From Bordetella sp. BOR01 (lineage in GTDB: Bacteria > Pseudomonadota > Gammaproteobacteria > Burkholderiales > Burkholderiaceae_B): 64,000 nt of DNA. How positions within the stretch are numbered: position 1 is the first letter of the stretch; every line of letters begins with the position of its first letter. This document shows, in pieces, positions 42,112 to 52,190 of this stretch. The stretch is from positions 682,001 through 746,000 of the forward strand of contig NZ_JAHUWT010000003.1 of assembly GCF_019218885.1 (NCBI RefSeq). Direction: 5' to 3'. The notes below the pieces were generated by a model. That model was given only the letters and a program-made list of their open reading frames with translations, ran no database searches and was not told where the DNA came from. A program made the position numbers and the translations under genes.

Positions 42112-43332
42112 ATGCCTGACGCGCACGATCCCTCTACGTTTCCGGGGCCCTTGAAAGGCCTGCGGGTACTCGATCTGTCCACGGTGTACGCGGGTCCGTT
42201 CGCGGCGACCATGCTGGGCGACCTGGGCGCCGACGTGCTGAAGGTAGAACTGCCTGGCGCGGGCGATTCGCTGCGCAGCCTGCCGCCATACAAGGACGGC
42301 GTGCCCCTGTGGTGGAAGGTCACCAACCGCAACAAGCGCGGCATCACCATCGACCTGCGCCGCCCGGAAGGTCGCGAGCTGCTGGGACGGCTGCTGCCGG
42401 ACTACGACGTACTGGTCGAGAACTTTCGGCCGGGCAGACTGGATGGCTGGGGCATCACCAAGGGCTGGATGCACGAGATCAATCCCGACCTGACGATCCT
42501 GCGTGTCACGGGTTTCGGCCAGACCGGCCCTTACAACCATCGGCCTGGCTTCGCACGGGTATTCGAGGCCATGACCGGCTTCACCAATATCTGCGGCGAG
42601 GCCGACGGCCCGCCGTTGCACCTGGGTTTTCCTATTGCGGATGCGGTGGCAGGCTTGTTCGGCGCCGTCGGCGTGCTGGCCGCCTTGTACCAGCGCCACA
42701 CGGGTGGTACGGCGAAGGGCGAGGAAATCGACTGCTCGCTGATGGAGTCCATGTTCCGGATCATGGAATTCCTGCCCATCGAGTACGACCAGTTGGGAAT
42801 CGTGCGGCAACGTTCCGGCAGCTTCAGCCAATACGCCGCGCCGGGCAATATCTACAAGACGCGCGATGGCAAGTGGGCGTCGATTGCCGCATCCACCCAG
42901 AGCATCTATGAACGCTTCTGCCGCACCCTGGGGCGGACGGACTTGATCGCCGACGAGCGCTTCCTGGCCAACCCCGAACGCGTGGCGAACCGGCAAGCGC
43001 TCGATACCATCATCCGGGACGAGATCGCCAAGCGTACGCTGGACGAACTGGGCGCCAGCCTGGACGAGAACGAAGTAGGGTTCAGCCCCATCTACGACAT
43101 CGCGGATATCTTCGCGGACCCGCACTTCGCCGCCCGCAAGGCAGTGGTCGAAGTGCGGGATGACGAACTGGGCACCGTGCGCATGCAAAGCGTGGCGCCG
43201 GTTTTCATTAACTCGCCCGGGACGGTGCGACATGCCGGCCCTTCCATCGGGCAACACAATGACGAGGTCCTGCAGGCGCTGGGGCTAAGTCATGAAGACA
43301 TCGCAGCGCTGAAAGAGGCGGGCGTTATTTGA
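42112..43332 (+). CDS. Family III CoA-transferase (CaiB/BaiF)
   Basis: This 406-residue protein opens GLRVLDLSTVYAGPFAATML, then GADVLKVELPGAGDSLR and NRNKRGITIDLRRPEGRELL, the usual family III pattern. RPGFARVFEAMTGFTNI replaces the more common Asp-containing segment; in this region the catalytic Asp of some CoA-transferases appears as Glu or Asp, here probably the Glu, so the chemistry should be checked. It lies 43 nt before a Bug gene, giving a take-up-and-activate pair for a carboxylic acid. ATG 42112 follows a weak GAAGCG; earlier in-frame codons overlap the LysR gene. Confidence 0.87.
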   Translation: MPDAHDPSTFPGPLKGLRVLDLSTVYAGPFAATMLGDLGADVLKVELPGAGDSLRSLPPYKDGVPLWWKVTNRNKRGITIDLRRPEGRELLGRLLPDYDVLVENFRPGRLDGWGITKGWMHEINPDLTILRVTGFGQTGPYNHRPGFARVFEAMTGFTNICGEADGPPLHLGFPIADAVAGLFGAVGVLAALYQRHTGGTAKGEEIDCSLMESMFRIMEFLPIEYDQLGIVRQRSGSFSQYAAPGNIYKTRDGKWASIAASTQSIYERFCRTLGRTDLIADERFLANPERVANRQALDTIIRDEIAKRTLDELGASLDENEVGFSPIYDIADIFADPHFAARKAVVEVRDDELGTVRMQSVAPVFINSPGTVRHAGPSIGQHNDEVLQALGLSHEDIAALKEAGVI

Positions 43333-43375
43333 TGCAAGCCGTTATTGGCCGACGAAAAAAACAGGAGACAGGAAA

Positions 43376-44344
43376 ATGAAGACTTTTGCCAAATGGATGG
43401 CGGCCGGCACGCTGGCCCTTGCCGCCACGTCGCCCACATGGGCGGCCTACCCGGACAAGCCCGTGACCATGATCATCGGGTATCCGCCAGGCCAGGCGAC
43501 GGACATCGTGGGCCGCCTGGTGGCGGAAAAACTGGCACAAAAACTGGGCCAGTCCTTCATCGTGGAAAACAAGCCCGGCCAGGGCGCCAGCCTTGCGCTG
43601 GCCCAGTTGGCCAAGGCCAAGCCCGATGGCTATACCATGGTGCTTTCCGCGACTGCGGCCTATGTCACCAACCCGCACCTGTATAAGTCGGTCGGCTACG
43701 ACACGTTGAAAGATTTCAAGCCCATCGGCACCCTGATCGATTTCCCGCTGGTGATGGTGGCGCGCGCCGATGCGCCTTTCGATGATTTCAAGGGTTTCCT
43801 GAAATATGCCAAGGCCCATCCGGGCGAACTGGATCACACCTCGTCGGGCAGCGGCACCCTGTCCCACTTGGGCATGGAACTGCTGCAGCGAGAAACCGGT
43901 ACCGAACTTGTCCACGTGCCCTACAAGGGCAGCGCGCGCGCCATGACGGACATCGCCGCTGGCAACGTGGACGTCGGCATCGAGACCGTCACGGTAGCGA
44001 AGCCTTTCATCGATTCGGGCCGTCTCAAGCTGCTGGCCGTGACTGTGCCCGAACGGCTGAAGCTGTTCCCGGACACGCCCACGCTGGACGAACTGGGCGT
44101 CAAGGGCTTCGACGTGGCTGCCTGGCTTGGAATGGTGTTCCCCGCAGGCACGCCCGACGCATGCGTAAAGACCATCAACGACCAATTACAGGCGATCCTG
44201 CGGGACCCGGAGGTTGCCGCGAAGCTTGAATCCCTGGGAGCCTTGCCCCGGCCGTCCAGCCCGGAAGCGTTCGCCGATCTGCTCAAGCGCGAATACACGA
44301 CCTGGGGCGAGCTCGTGAGGCAATCCGGGGCGAAGGTGGACTAG
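43376..44344 (+). CDS. Bug/TctC-family periplasmic solute receptor
   Basis: This 322-residue protein has signal peptide MKTFAKWMAAGTLALAATSP (cleavage near TWAAY), then YPDKPVTMIIGYPPGQATDI and FIVENKPGQGASLA. The PGQ in place of PGG in the loop is a mild variation. AGGAGACAGG lies just upstream of the ATG. It forms an operon with the CoA-transferase at 42112. Its stop lies 13 nt from the end of the convergent AlaE gene, with no visible terminator between. Confidence 0.92.
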   Translation: MKTFAKWMAAGTLALAATSPTWAAYPDKPVTMIIGYPPGQATDIVGRLVAEKLAQKLGQSFIVENKPGQGASLALAQLAKAKPDGYTMVLSATAAYVTNPHLYKSVGYDTLKDFKPIGTLIDFPLVMVARADAPFDDFKGFLKYAKAHPGELDHTSSGSGTLSHLGMELLQRETGTELVHVPYKGSARAMTDIAAGNVDVGIETVTVAKPFIDSGRLKLLAVTVPERLKLFPDTPTLDELGVKGFDVAAWLGMVFPAGTPDACVKTINDQLQAILRDPEVAAKLESLGALPRPSSPEAFADLLKREYTTWGELVRQSGAKVD

Positions 44345-44357
44345 AACAAACGTTGGC

Positions 44358-44819
44358 TTAGTTGTTTAGCGACATGGGTTTCTCGCCGCCGGGCGGCAGG
44401 CCGAAAAGGTGCCTGATCCAGTTGAGGAATGCCCCGTAGGGGCGGCCCAGGAACAGCATCATCGCCGCCGCACCAAGTATTCCCCGCAACAGGCCATCTC
44501 CGGTCGCGCCACTGAACGCGATGATCGCGGCATAGATAGGCACCTGGAAGCTCATCAGGGCCAAGCTGTCCCAGAGAATCTGCGATGAGCGCGTTTGCTT
44601 GGCGTGGCGCATCACCCAGTCGCGCCACATACCGTACGGCCGCCCGACCGGGATCATCAAGACGCCGCCGATCAAGCGCGCATGAAGAACCTGGTCCCAT
44701 GTCATCCCAGCTATAAAGCGTTCGTTCAGTGCGCCGGTTGTTGTAAAGAACAGGACCAGGGCCAGCGTATCTGCGATGTAAGCCCGCGTTGTATGTGTAG
44801 GTCTTGTTGTGGCCGCCAA
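44358..44819 (-). CDS. alaE: AlaE-family L-alanine exporter
   Basis: This 153-residue protein has four hydrophobic segments and matches the AlaE pattern: YIADTLALVLFFTTTGALNE, VGRPYGMWRDWVMR and SFQVPIYAAIIAF, then LGRPYGAFLNWIRHLFGL. The repeated PYG-x-(F/W)-x-(D/W) element appears in both halves. In E. coli AlaE exports L-alanine and related dipeptide products, driven by the proton gradient. It stands alone on the minus strand, with a 130-nt divergent region before the HD gene. Confidence 0.82.
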   Translation of the reverse strand: MAATTRPTHTTRAYIADTLALVLFFTTTGALNERFIAGMTWDQVLHARLIGGVLMIPVGRPYGMWRDWVMRHAKQTRSSQILWDSLALMSFQVPIYAAIIAFSGATGDGLLRGILGAAAMMLFLGRPYGAFLNWIRHLFGLPPGGEKPMSLNN

Positions 44820-44949
44820 GTAGCATGTTTCCTATATCATTTCACAGCGATCATATAAAGCCGGCTGTCATTGTAGACCTGATGCCAAGCCTCGATCTCG
44901 GCCTGGCCTGGGCCAACGATCTGCGAATTCACTTTATACGTAGAAGATC

Positions 44950-45558
44950 ATGCCATTGCCTACATTGGATAAGCAGCTGAGCTTTCTAAGAGAAATCGAC
45001 AGGCTGAAGACCGTCATACGGCAATCACCTTTGCTTGACGGAAGCCGGAAGGAAAATTCCGCCGAACATTCCTGGCACTTGGCGATGTACGCCTTGGTAC
45101 TGAACGAGCATGCCTGCGGGGCGGTGAACTCGAACCGGGTCATACAGATGCTTTTGCTGCATGACATTGTCGAGATAGATGTCGGTGACTTTCCCATCCA
45201 TGGCGGATATGCAAGCGAATTGCAGGCTGAGCAAGAGTCCCGAGCGGCAACGCGGTTGTTTGGCCGATTGCCGCCGTCGCAACGCGACGAGTTTCTCGGA
45301 CTGTGGCAAGAATTTGAGCGGGCAGAAACAGAAGACGCGAAGTTCGCGAAAGCACTCGATCGTTTTCAGCCGCTACTGACGAATATATTCACCGGCGGAG
45401 GAACCTGGACGGAGAACGGTATTTCATGTCAACAGGTGCTTTCTCGGTACGGCCCTGCCATCAAGAGGGGCGCGCCCCAGCTATGGACGGTGTGTGAGCA
45501 GTGGATAAGCCAGCATTTTTCGGAACAAGCGCCAGGAATCCCCAGGCAGGAAGATTGA
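44950..45558 (+). CDS. HD-domain phosphohydrolase (YfbR/HDDC2-like)
   Basis: This 202-residue protein has the HD pattern: His in NSAEHSWHLAMYA (about 37-49), LLLHDIVEIDVGDFP with the His-Asp pair (about 76-77), and a later Asp in ALDRFQPLLTN. The Arg at the start of the fold is expected in SRKENSAEH. The subgroup contains 5'-nucleotidases acting on deoxynucleoside monophosphates and related hydrolases. It is slightly longer than YfbR at the C-terminus. The gene stands alone, divergent from alaE; a 188-nt gap with no clear terminator follows. Confidence 0.85.
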   Translation: MPLPTLDKQLSFLREIDRLKTVIRQSPLLDGSRKENSAEHSWHLAMYALVLNEHACGAVNSNRVIQMLLLHDIVEIDVGDFPIHGGYASELQAEQESRAATRLFGRLPPSQRDEFLGLWQEFERAETEDAKFAKALDRFQPLLTNIFTGGGTWTENGISCQQVLSRYGPAIKRGAPQLWTVCEQWISQHFSEQAPGIPRQED

Positions 45559-45746
45559 GCGGCAAGGCCGTGTCTTATTCGAAAGTTGCTCCATCTGAAG
45601 GTCGCAGCAAATCCCTTTGACTAGGCAACACTGCCATGCCTATTGGATTTTGCTTCTAACTGCGTACGTGAAATAAAGTTGGCCGTAACGACCGATTCCT
45701 GACCAAATTTATTCCACGCAATCAGATCAACCAAGAAGTTCCACGA

Positions 45747-47579
45747 CTACTCCACCGTCACGCTCTTGGCCAGATTCCGCGGCTTGTCCACATCCGTGCC
45801 ACGTGCGCATGCCGTGTGATACGACAGCAGTTGCAGCGGAATCGTGTGCAGGATGGGCGACAGCATGCCATAGTGTTCGGGCATGCGGATCACATGCATG
45901 CCCTCGTCGCTGGCAATGCGGCTATCCGCATCGGCGAATACATAAAGCTCGCCGCCGCGTGCGCGCACTTCCTGCATGTTGGACTTCAGTTTTTCCAGCA
46001 GCGAATCCTTCGGCGCGATGGTAACCACCGGCATCTGGTCGGTTACCAGCGCCAGAGGGCCGTGCTTCAATTCGCCGGCCGGATACGCCTCGGCGTGGAT
46101 GTAGCTGATTTCCTTCAGCTTCAGCGCGCCTTCCAGGGCAATGGGGTAATGCATGCCGCGGCCCAGGAACAGGGCATCTTCTTTGGTGGCGAAGCGATCG
46201 GCCCAGGCCATGATCTGCGGTTCCAGCGCCAGCACCGAGCCGATGGCCACCGGCAGGTGGCGCAGCGCCTTCAGGTGCTCGGCTTCCTGTTCGGCAGTGA
46301 GCTGGCCGCGCGTCTGGGCCAGCGCGAGCGTCAGCAGGAACAGCGCCGTCAACTGGGTGGTAAATGCCTTGGTGGACGCCACGCCGATCTCGACCCCGGC
46401 CCGGGTGATGTACGACAGCTTGCACTCGCGCACCATGGCGCTGGTGGCGACGTTGCAGATGGTCAGGGTCTGTTCCATGCCCAGCGAACGCGCGTGCTTC
46501 AGCGCGGCCAGGGTATCGGCGGTTTCGCCCGACTGCGAGATGGTCACCACCAGAGTGCGCGGGTTGGGCACGCTGTCGCGGTAGCGATACTCGCTGGCGA
46601 TCTCGACGGCCACCGGAATCCTGGCGATGGATTCGATCCAGTACTTGGCGGTCAGGCCGGCATAGTAGCTGGTGCCGCAAGCCAGGATGAGCAACGAATC
46701 GATTTCCTTGAAGACCTTGTGGGCCTCGTCGCCGAATAGTTCGGGCGAGATGGCCTCGATGTCTTGCAGGGTATCGCCCACCGCGCGCGGCTGCTCGAAG
46801 ATTTCCTTCTGCATGTAATGACGATACGGGCCCAGTTCGGCCGCGCCGGTGTGCACTTGCACGGTGTGCACCTTGCGCTCGACGGGTTTGCCTTCGGTAT
46901 CGGTGATCCACACGCGCGAGAGCTGCAGGTCGACGACATCGCCGTCTTCCAGGTAGATGATCTGGTCGGTGGTACCGGCCAGGGCCAGCGCGTCAGAGGC
47001 CAGGAAGTTCTCGTTCTGGCCCACGCCCACGACCAGGGGCGAGCCCTGGCGCGCGCCGACCACGCGATGCGGTTCGTCGCGGCAGAACACGGCGATGGCG
47101 TAGGCGCCATGCAGGCGGCGCACGGTCTGTTGCACGGCATCGAACAGGTCGCCGTTGTACAGGTGGTTGACCAGGTGGGCGATGACTTCGGTGTCGGTCT
47201 GGCTTTCGAACACGTAGCCAGCGGCCTGCAGTTCAGCGCGCAGTTCGTCGTGATTCTCGATGATGCCGTTGTGCACCAGCGCGATACGCGGCTCGTCTTT
47301 GCCCAGGTGCGAAAAATGCGGGTGGGCATTGTGGGTAGCGGGCACGCCATGGGTGGCCCAGCGGGTGTGCGCGATGCCGGTGAAGCCGGCCAGCTTGTCC
47401 TGGGCGACCTGGTCGGCCAGTTCGGCCACGCGCTGCGTGCTGCGCGTGCGGCGCAAGTGGCCGTCGATGTACAGCGCCACGCCGCACGAGTCGTAGCCGC
47501 GGTATTCCAGCCGCTTCAGGCCTTCGACCAGGATGGGGGTGATGTCGCGCTGGGCGACGGCGCCAACAATGCCGCACAT
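45747..47579 (-). CDS. glmS: Glutamine--fructose-6-phosphate aminotransferase (isomerizing)
   Basis: This 610-residue enzyme starts [12 protein letters not shown], with Cys2 as the N-terminal glutaminase nucleophile after Met removal, followed by [11 protein letters not shown] and [10 protein letters not shown]. The C-terminal half has two SIS domains with [10 protein letters not shown] and the terminal LAKSVTVE. It makes glucosamine-6-phosphate for peptidoglycan and LPS. GGAG precedes the ATG. Its start faces an Lrp-type gene across 149 nt of AT-rich DNA. The glmU gene lies about 5 kb away in the same strand, a common Bordetella arrangement, with glycan-related genes between. Confidence 0.98.
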   Translation of the reverse strand: MCGIVGAVAQRDITPILVEGLKRLEYRGYDSCGVALYIDGHLRRTRSTQRVAELADQVAQDKLAGFTGIAHTRWATHGVPATHNAHPHFSHLGKDEPRIALVHNGIIENHDELRAELQAAGYVFESQTDTEVIAHLVNHLYNGDLFDAVQQTVRRLHGAYAIAVFCRDEPHRVVGARQGSPLVVGVGQNENFLASDALALAGTTDQIIYLEDGDVVDLQLSRVWITDTEGKPVERKVHTVQVHTGAAELGPYRHYMQKEIFEQPRAVGDTLQDIEAISPELFGDEAHKVFKEIDSLLILACGTSYYAGLTAKYWIESIARIPVAVEIASEYRYRDSVPNPRTLVVTISQSGETADTLAALKHARSLGMEQTLTICNVATSAMVRECKLSYITRAGVEIGVASTKAFTTQLTALFLLTLALAQTRGQLTAEQEAEHLKALRHLPVAIGSVLALEPQIMAWADRFATKEDALFLGRGMHYPIALEGALKLKEISYIHAEAYPAGELKHGPLALVTDQMPVVTIAPKDSLLEKLKSNMQEVRARGGELYVFADADSRIASDEGMHVIRMPEHYGMLSPILHTIPLQLLSYHTACARGTDVDKPRNLAKSVTVE

Positions 47580-47728
47580 AAGGCAATCTCCGATGATTTG
47601 CGTATCGGCGCATTGTGCACTTGCTGGCCTGAAATTTGATTTCTTTATTTTGTCTTATGTGAAAGCTGATTTTCTTACAAATACGTGATTAAATATATTT
47701 TCGTAAATCAGTCTTTTATGAAATAAAA
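47580..47728. promoter_or_regulatory. AT-rich divergent promoter region of glmS and lrp-type gene
   Basis: This 149-nt region is markedly AT-rich compared with its flanks. It contains two similar direct elements, TTTTCTTACAAAT (around 47672) and TTTTCGTAAATC (around 47698), plus TAAATATATT as a possible -10. Lrp/AsnC proteins bind such AT-rich sites, so autoregulation is plausible. Confidence 0.5.
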
Positions 47729-48247
47729 ATGCAAGAACAGGCCCTTCCCCTTGTTGAACTGGACGATCTGGACCGCCGCATCCTGGATCAGCTTCAGCGC
47801 GACTGCGCACTGACCAATCAGGAGCTGGCGGCGCGGGTACATGCGTCGCCCCCTACCTGCCTGCGGCGGGTGCGACGGTTGGTGGAATCCGGCGTCATCG
47901 CGCGGCAGGTGGCGATTCTGGCGCCCGAGAAGCTGGGCAGCACTTTGACGGCCATCGTGGAAATCACGCTGGACGTGCAGGCGGCGGAAAGCCTGGACGC
48001 GTTCGAGCGCAGCCTGCTGGACGAACCGGCCGTGCTGCAGTGCTATCGGGTATCGCCGGGGCCGGATTTCGTGGTGGTGGCGCAGGTGCGCGATATGCCG
48101 TCCTACCATGCACTGGTACACCGGGTGTTCACGGCACAGGCGAACGTGCGCAATGTGCGCACCTTCTTTTCGGTGCACCGGGCAAAGTTCGAAACCCGGA
48201 TCGATGTGTCGGCGGGTAGCCAGGGGTCAGGCTCCGCAGGTGCCTGA
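47729..48247 (+). CDS. Lrp/AsnC-family transcriptional regulator
   Basis: This 172-residue protein has an N-terminal HTH (LDDLDRRILDQLQRDCALTN, then SPPTCLRRVRRLVESGVI) and a RAM effector domain (about 75-155), with PGPDFVVVAQVRD and ending SVHRAKFETRI. It should bind amino acids and control transport or catabolism genes. The last ten codons (GSQGSGSAGA) and the stop are supplied by the left arm of the repeat at 48218-48317, so the natural C-terminus probably ended differently before the repeat was acquired. It diverges from glmS. Confidence 0.92.
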   Translation: MQEQALPLVELDDLDRRILDQLQRDCALTNQELAARVHASPPTCLRRVRRLVESGVIARQVAILAPEKLGSTLTAIVEITLDVQAAESLDAFERSLLDEPAVLQCYRVSPGPDFVVVAQVRDMPSYHALVHRVFTAQANVRNVRTFFSVHRAKFETRIDVSAGSQGSGSAGA

Positions 48248-48317
48248 CCCCATCGTGTGCCATCACTGTCTCAGTCGTACGGGGTCAGGCACCCTGACGG
48301 GAGCCTGACCCCTGGCT
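48218..48317. repeat. REPIN-like paired palindromes, copy 1
   Basis: Two palindromic units face each other around a 29-nt spacer. The left unit (48223-48251) starts GGGGTCAGGC and ends GCCTGACCCC; the right one (48281-48312) has the same ends, with a slightly altered loop. Outer arms extend the symmetry to AGCCAGGGG/CCCCTGGCT. Compared with copy 2 (55364-55450), all four arm ends carry GGGGTC/GACCCC in place of GGTGTC/GACACC, so pairing is kept. It lies tail-to-tail between the lrp-type gene and the glycosyltransferase and may also end transcription. Confidence 0.85.
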
Positions 48318-48352
48318 GCGACACTTGGCTGCGCTGGCTGCGGCTGGCGCGC

Positions 48353-49420
48353 CTACCCTGCTTTCGCTGCCAGCAGCCGCTCGAACTGGGCCAGGTAGCG
48401 GCGGCCCATTTCGGTGACGTCGTGTTCGGTGCGCACGTAGTCGTAGGCACGCTTGGTGCAGTCGGCACGAAATGCGGCGTCGTCCAGGCAGCGGGCCATG
48501 CCCTGCGCCATCGCTTGCCAGTCGCCGGTGGCGCACAGCACGCCACGGCCGTCGGCCAGGCTTTCTTTCAGGCCGCCAGCATCGGTGGACACTACCGGCA
48601 CATGCTGCAGGAACGCATCCAGCACGCTGCTGCCCAGCGCTTCTTCTTGCGAGCTCATGACGAATACGTCGAAAACGCTATAGAAGTCTTCGATGCCCTT
48701 GCGAAAGCCCGCGAACAGGTACACGTCTTGCAAGCCCAGCGCGTGCACTTCGGCGCGCGATTCGGCTTCGCGGTCGCCCCCGGCGCCAAAATGCACGAAG
48801 ACGAAATCGCCGCGCGTGCGGGCCAGTTCGCCCACGGCGCGGATCAGGGTCAAGGGGTCTTTGTCCCGGATCAGCGCGGCTGAAGTGGCCAGCACTTTCT
48901 TGCCCTGCAGGCCCAGTTCGCCGACCAGGCGTTCGACGTGGTCGCGGTCGACCTCGTGAGGTTCGACGGCACTGCGGATGATGACGGGGTGCAGCCCCAG
49001 CCGGCGCGGTTCGGCCGCGGCCATTTCGCTGATGGCCACGAAGCAGTCCACGCGCCGCCACTTGGCGCCGGTTTTCCATTCTTCGTTCGGCTCGACCACG
49101 AATGAGGTGCGGCGCGAGAACACCACGGGCCGATGGTGCAAGGCCTTGGTCAACACGGCCCACGTGACGGTGTTGGCGGTTTGCGCGTGAATGATGTCGT
49201 AGCCCCGCCCGGCACGGGCCAGGAAGGCCAGTTGCGCCGGCACGTTGCGCACGCCATGGGCCACGAAGCCTTCTTCGCCGGCGCGGCTTTCCAGCGGGCC
49301 GCCGGCGCGGCACAGCAATTCAACCTGATGGCCGGCGGCGCGGAAGGCGCGCATGCAGTACAGCGTCTGGCGTTCGCCGCCGCGCCAGCCTTTCTCGAAG
49401 TTGAGCTGCAGGATCTTCAT
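48353..49420 (-). CDS. Glycosyltransferase family 4-like (GT-B)
   Basis: This 355-residue protein begins [20 protein letters not shown] and shows the GT-B layout: an N-terminal acceptor domain with [11 protein letters not shown] and a C-terminal donor domain with [20 protein letters not shown], then [15 protein letters not shown] and [12 protein letters not shown]. It should transfer a nucleotide-sugar residue, probably in LPS or other surface glycan assembly. ATG 49420 overlaps the stop of the UDP-glucose dehydrogenase gene by 4 nt, which supports this start and ties the two genes; UDP-glucuronate or a derivative could be the donor. The longer upstream frame is antisense overlap only. Confidence 0.88.
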   Translation of the reverse strand: MKILQLNFEKGWRGGERQTLYCMRAFRAAGHQVELLCRAGGPLESRAGEEGFVAHGVRNVPAQLAFLARAGRGYDIIHAQTANTVTWAVLTKALHHRPVVFSRRTSFVVEPNEEWKTGAKWRRVDCFVAISEMAAAEPRRLGLHPVIIRSAVEPHEVDRDHVERLVGELGLQGKKVLATSAALIRDKDPLTLIRAVGELARTRGDFVFVHFGAGGDREAESRAEVHALGLQDVYLFAGFRKGIEDFYSVFDVFVMSSQEEALGSSVLDAFLQHVPVVSTDAGGLKESLADGRGVLCATGDWQAMAQGMARCLDDAAFRADCTKRAYDYVRTEHDVTEMGRRYLAQFERLLAAKAG

Positions 49421-50739
49421 GCGCGGCCAATGCCTTCGTACTCGAAGCCCTGGGCCCGCATATCGGCAGGCACGTACAGGTTGCGGCCGTCGATCACCAG
49501 CGGGGTCTTCAGCAGGGTGCGCACGCGGTCCAGGTCGGGCGCACGGAACACTTTCCATTCGGTGGCGATCAGCAGGCCATCGGCGCCATCGAGCGCCTGG
49601 TACATGTCGTCGGCGAATTCGACGGCCGGGTTGTGCGCCAGGATCTGGCGCGCATGCGGCATGGCGACGGGGTCGTAGGCGCGCACGCGGGCGCCGCGCC
49701 GGGTCAGTTCGGCGATGGCGGTCAGGCTGGGGGCTTCGCGCATATCGTCGGTGTTGGGCTTGAAGGCCAGGCCCCACAACGCAAAGGTGCGGCCCGACAG
49801 GTCTTCGCCATAGCGCGCCACGATCTTTTGCGACAGGCGCAGCTTCTGCGCATCGTTGGCGGCTTCGGCGGCCGTCACGACGCGCATGGGCAGCCCGTGC
49901 TCGGCGGCGGTTTGCACCAGCGCCTGCACGTCTTTGGGAAAGCACGATCCGCCATAGCCCACGCCGGGATACAGGAAGTGGTAGCCGATGCGCGGGTCGG
50001 CGCCGATACCGCGCCGCACCTGTTCGACGTCGGCACCCAGGACTTCGGCCAGGTTGGCCATCTCGTTCATGAACGAGATGCGGGTGGCCAGCATGGCGTT
50101 GGCCGCGTACTTGGCCAGTTCGGCCGAACGCACGTCCATGACCATCAGGCGTTCGTGCGTGCGCTGGAACGGCGCGTACAGGCGCCGCATCACATCGACG
50201 GTGTAGTCATCATCGGCGCCGACGATAATGCGGTCGGGGCTCATGAAATCTTTGATGGCCGCACCCTCTTTCAGGAACTCGGGGTTCGAGGCCACGCTGA
50301 AAGGCATGTCTACGCCACGCTCGGCCAGGATGGCGGCCATGGCCTGGCGCACCTTGTCGGCCGTACCTACCGGAACAGTGGACTTGTCGACCACCACTTT
50401 GCGGTTGTCCATGTGGCGCGCGATGTTGCGGGCCGCCGACAGCACGTGCTGCAGGTCGGCCGAGCCGTCTTCGCCGGGCGGCGTGCCCACGGCAATGAAC
50501 TGCACGTCGCCAAAGGCGACGCTTTCGGCAATGTCTGTCGTGAAGCGCAGGCGGCCTGCCTGCGCATTGCGCTTGACCAGTTCGTCCAGGCCCGGCTCGT
50601 AGATGGGAATACCACCTTGCTGCAGGGTCTGGATCTTGGCCGCGTCGACGTCCAGGCAAATCACTTCGTTGCCCATGTCGGCCAGGCAGGCGCCCGAGAC
50701 CAGTCCCACGTAGCCCGTGCCGATAACCGTGATTTTCAT
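49417..50739 (-). CDS. ugd: UDP-glucose 6-dehydrogenase
   Basis: This 440-residue enzyme starts [20 protein letters not shown] (NAD-binding GxGYVGL) and has the catalytic Cys in [13 protein letters not shown] (about residue 260), with a central dimerisation helix and a C-terminal UDP-binding domain ([19 protein letters not shown]). It oxidises UDP-glucose to UDP-glucuronate using two NAD+. ATG 50739 was chosen over a TTG two codons earlier. The following glycosyltransferase is coupled by a 4-nt overlap. The MFS gene upstream is 59 nt away. Confidence 0.95.
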   Translation of the reverse strand: MKITVIGTGYVGLVSGACLADMGNEVICLDVDAAKIQTLQQGGIPIYEPGLDELVKRNAQAGRLRFTTDIAESVAFGDVQFIAVGTPPGEDGSADLQHVLSAARNIARHMDNRKVVVDKSTVPVGTADKVRQAMAAILAERGVDMPFSVASNPEFLKEGAAIKDFMSPDRIIVGADDDYTVDVMRRLYAPFQRTHERLMVMDVRSAELAKYAANAMLATRISFMNEMANLAEVLGADVEQVRRGIGADPRIGYHFLYPGVGYGGSCFPKDVQALVQTAAEHGLPMRVVTAAEAANDAQKLRLSQKIVARYGEDLSGRTFALWGLAFKPNTDDMREAPSLTAIAELTRRGARVRAYDPVAMPHARQILAHNPAVEFADDMYQALDGADGLLIATEWKVFRAPDLDRVRTLLKTPLVIDGRNLYVPADMRAQGFEYEGIGRA

Positions 50740-50798
50740 GCGCAATGCCTATAGGGGTCTATTCGGCCGCATTATAGAAGGACACCGCTATGGGGCCG

Positions 50799-52190
50799 CT
50801 AGCTCATCTTCAGTTTGTTCACCCGCACCGCATTCACTGCCACCGCCACCGCCGCGCACAGCGTGGCGAGGATCAGCGCAAAAGTGGGGCCCGCCGCGCC
50901 GCTGACGCCAAAGGCGATGGCCACCAGCGCGGTACCAAAGCTTTGGCCGAACACGCGCGTGGTGGCCTGCAGCCCGCCGGCGGCGCCGCTGCGCTGGCGT
51001 GGCGCCGACGAGAGCATGGCGCGATTGTTGGGGGTCTGGAAAAACCCGAAGCCCATGCCCGTGACGAACATGGCGGCCATGATCCATGGATTGGTCACGC
51101 TCAATGGCAGGAAGGCCAGCGTGGCCAGCCCGACCACCATGCCTGCCGCCCCTATGCCGCTGAGCGTGGCCGCCGAATAGCGGTCGGACATGCGGCCCGC
51201 CAAGGGCGCGACGATAGCGGTGCCCACCGGCCAGGCGCCCATCAGCATGCCCACTTCCAGGTAGGTCCGGCCCAGTATTTGCTGGAAGTAGAAGGGCAGC
51301 GACACGTACGAGGCCATTTGCGCCGCGAAGGTGCAGGCCGAGGCCGCCACGGCAAACCCCACGGCGCGGATACGCAGCAGGTCTACCGGCACCAGCGGCG
51401 CGGGCTGCCCGCTGGCGCGGCGCACCAATAGCCAGCCGGCCAAGGTGGCCAGCGCGATCATGGTCACGCCCTGCACGGGGCTCTGCCCCAGGGTGTCGAC
51501 GCCTGAAATGAAAACGCCCAGCGTCACCATGCACAGCAGCGCGCTCAGCCAGTCGAGCCGCACGTTGTTGCGCGGCACTTCAGGCAGGTAGCGCAGGCCG
51601 AACATCACCGCCACGCACACGGGCAGGTTGATGGCGAAGATCCAGCGCCAATGGGCGATTTCCAGAATGACCGAACCCAGCGTGGGCCCCAGCACCGACA
51701 TCACCGCCACGGTTGTCGCGTTGACGCTGATGCCGCGGCCCAGCAGGTGCAGCGGATAAATATTGCGCACCAGCCCGCCGAACATGCACATCAGCGAAGC
51801 GGCGCCTATGCCCTGCACCACGCGTGCCAGAGTCAGCTGCCACAGCGACTGCGACAAGGCGCCCGACAACGAGGCCAGCGCGAACAGCGCCAGGCCGATG
51901 GTGAACATACGCTTGAAGCCGATGCGTTCGGCCAGGGCCGACAGGGGCAGCAGCAGCACCACCACCGCCAGGTTGTATGCATTGACGACCCATACCGCCT
52001 GGGACGGCAAGGCATCCAGGTCGGTGGCGATGGTGGGCAGCGCCACGTTGGCAATGGTGGTGTCCAGCACCGACAGGCTGATGCCGGTCAGGACAGTGGC
52101 AGCCGCCCAGTGCCTGCGTGGCGTCGGCAGGCCATCGGGCAGCGCGTGGCGAGCGCACGACCCGGTTGAAGCCGCAGGCTCGGCACTCAC
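50799..52190 (-). CDS. MFS transporter, DHA2-like drug/efflux family
   Basis: This 463-residue protein has the DHA2 signature [20 protein letters not shown] in TM1 (motif D1 LDxTxxNVALP) and [20 protein letters not shown] after TM2. About 14 hydrophobic segments can be counted, the number expected for the family. It should export drugs or metabolites by proton antiport. It overlaps the glmU start-side gene by 4 nt (its ATG precedes the glmU stop), so it may be co-transcribed after glmU. The C-terminal tail is short (VRVNKLKMS). The substrate is unknown. Confidence 0.87.
   Translation of the reverse strand: MSAEPAASTGSCARHALPDGLPTPRRHWAAATVLTGISLSVLDTTIANVALPTIATDLDALPSQAVWVVNAYNLAVVVLLLPLSALAERIGFKRMFTIGLALFALASLSGALSQSLWQLTLARVVQGIGAASLMCMFGGLVRNIYPLHLLGRGISVNATTVAVMSVLGPTLGSVILEIAHWRWIFAINLPVCVAVMFGLRYLPEVPRNNVRLDWLSALLCMVTLGVFISGVDTLGQSPVQGVTMIALATLAGWLLVRRASGQPAPLVPVDLLRIRAVGFAVAASACTFAAQMASYVSLPFYFQQILGRTYLEVGMLMGAWPVGTAIVAPLAGRMSDRYSAATLSGIGAAGMVVGLATLAFLPLSVTNPWIMAAMFVTGMGFGFFQTPNNRAMLSSAPRQRSGAAGGLQATTRVFGQSFGTALVAIAFGVSGAAGPTFALILATLCAAVAVAVNAVRVNKLKMS

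Noticed and set aside
45816-46739. Long open frame antisense to glmS
   Set aside because: It has no start context or domain pattern and lies fully within the certain glmS gene on the other strand.
49633-50754. Long open frame antisense to the UDP-glucose dehydrogenase gene
   Set aside because: Reverse frame of a strongly conserved enzyme, with no recognisable motif.
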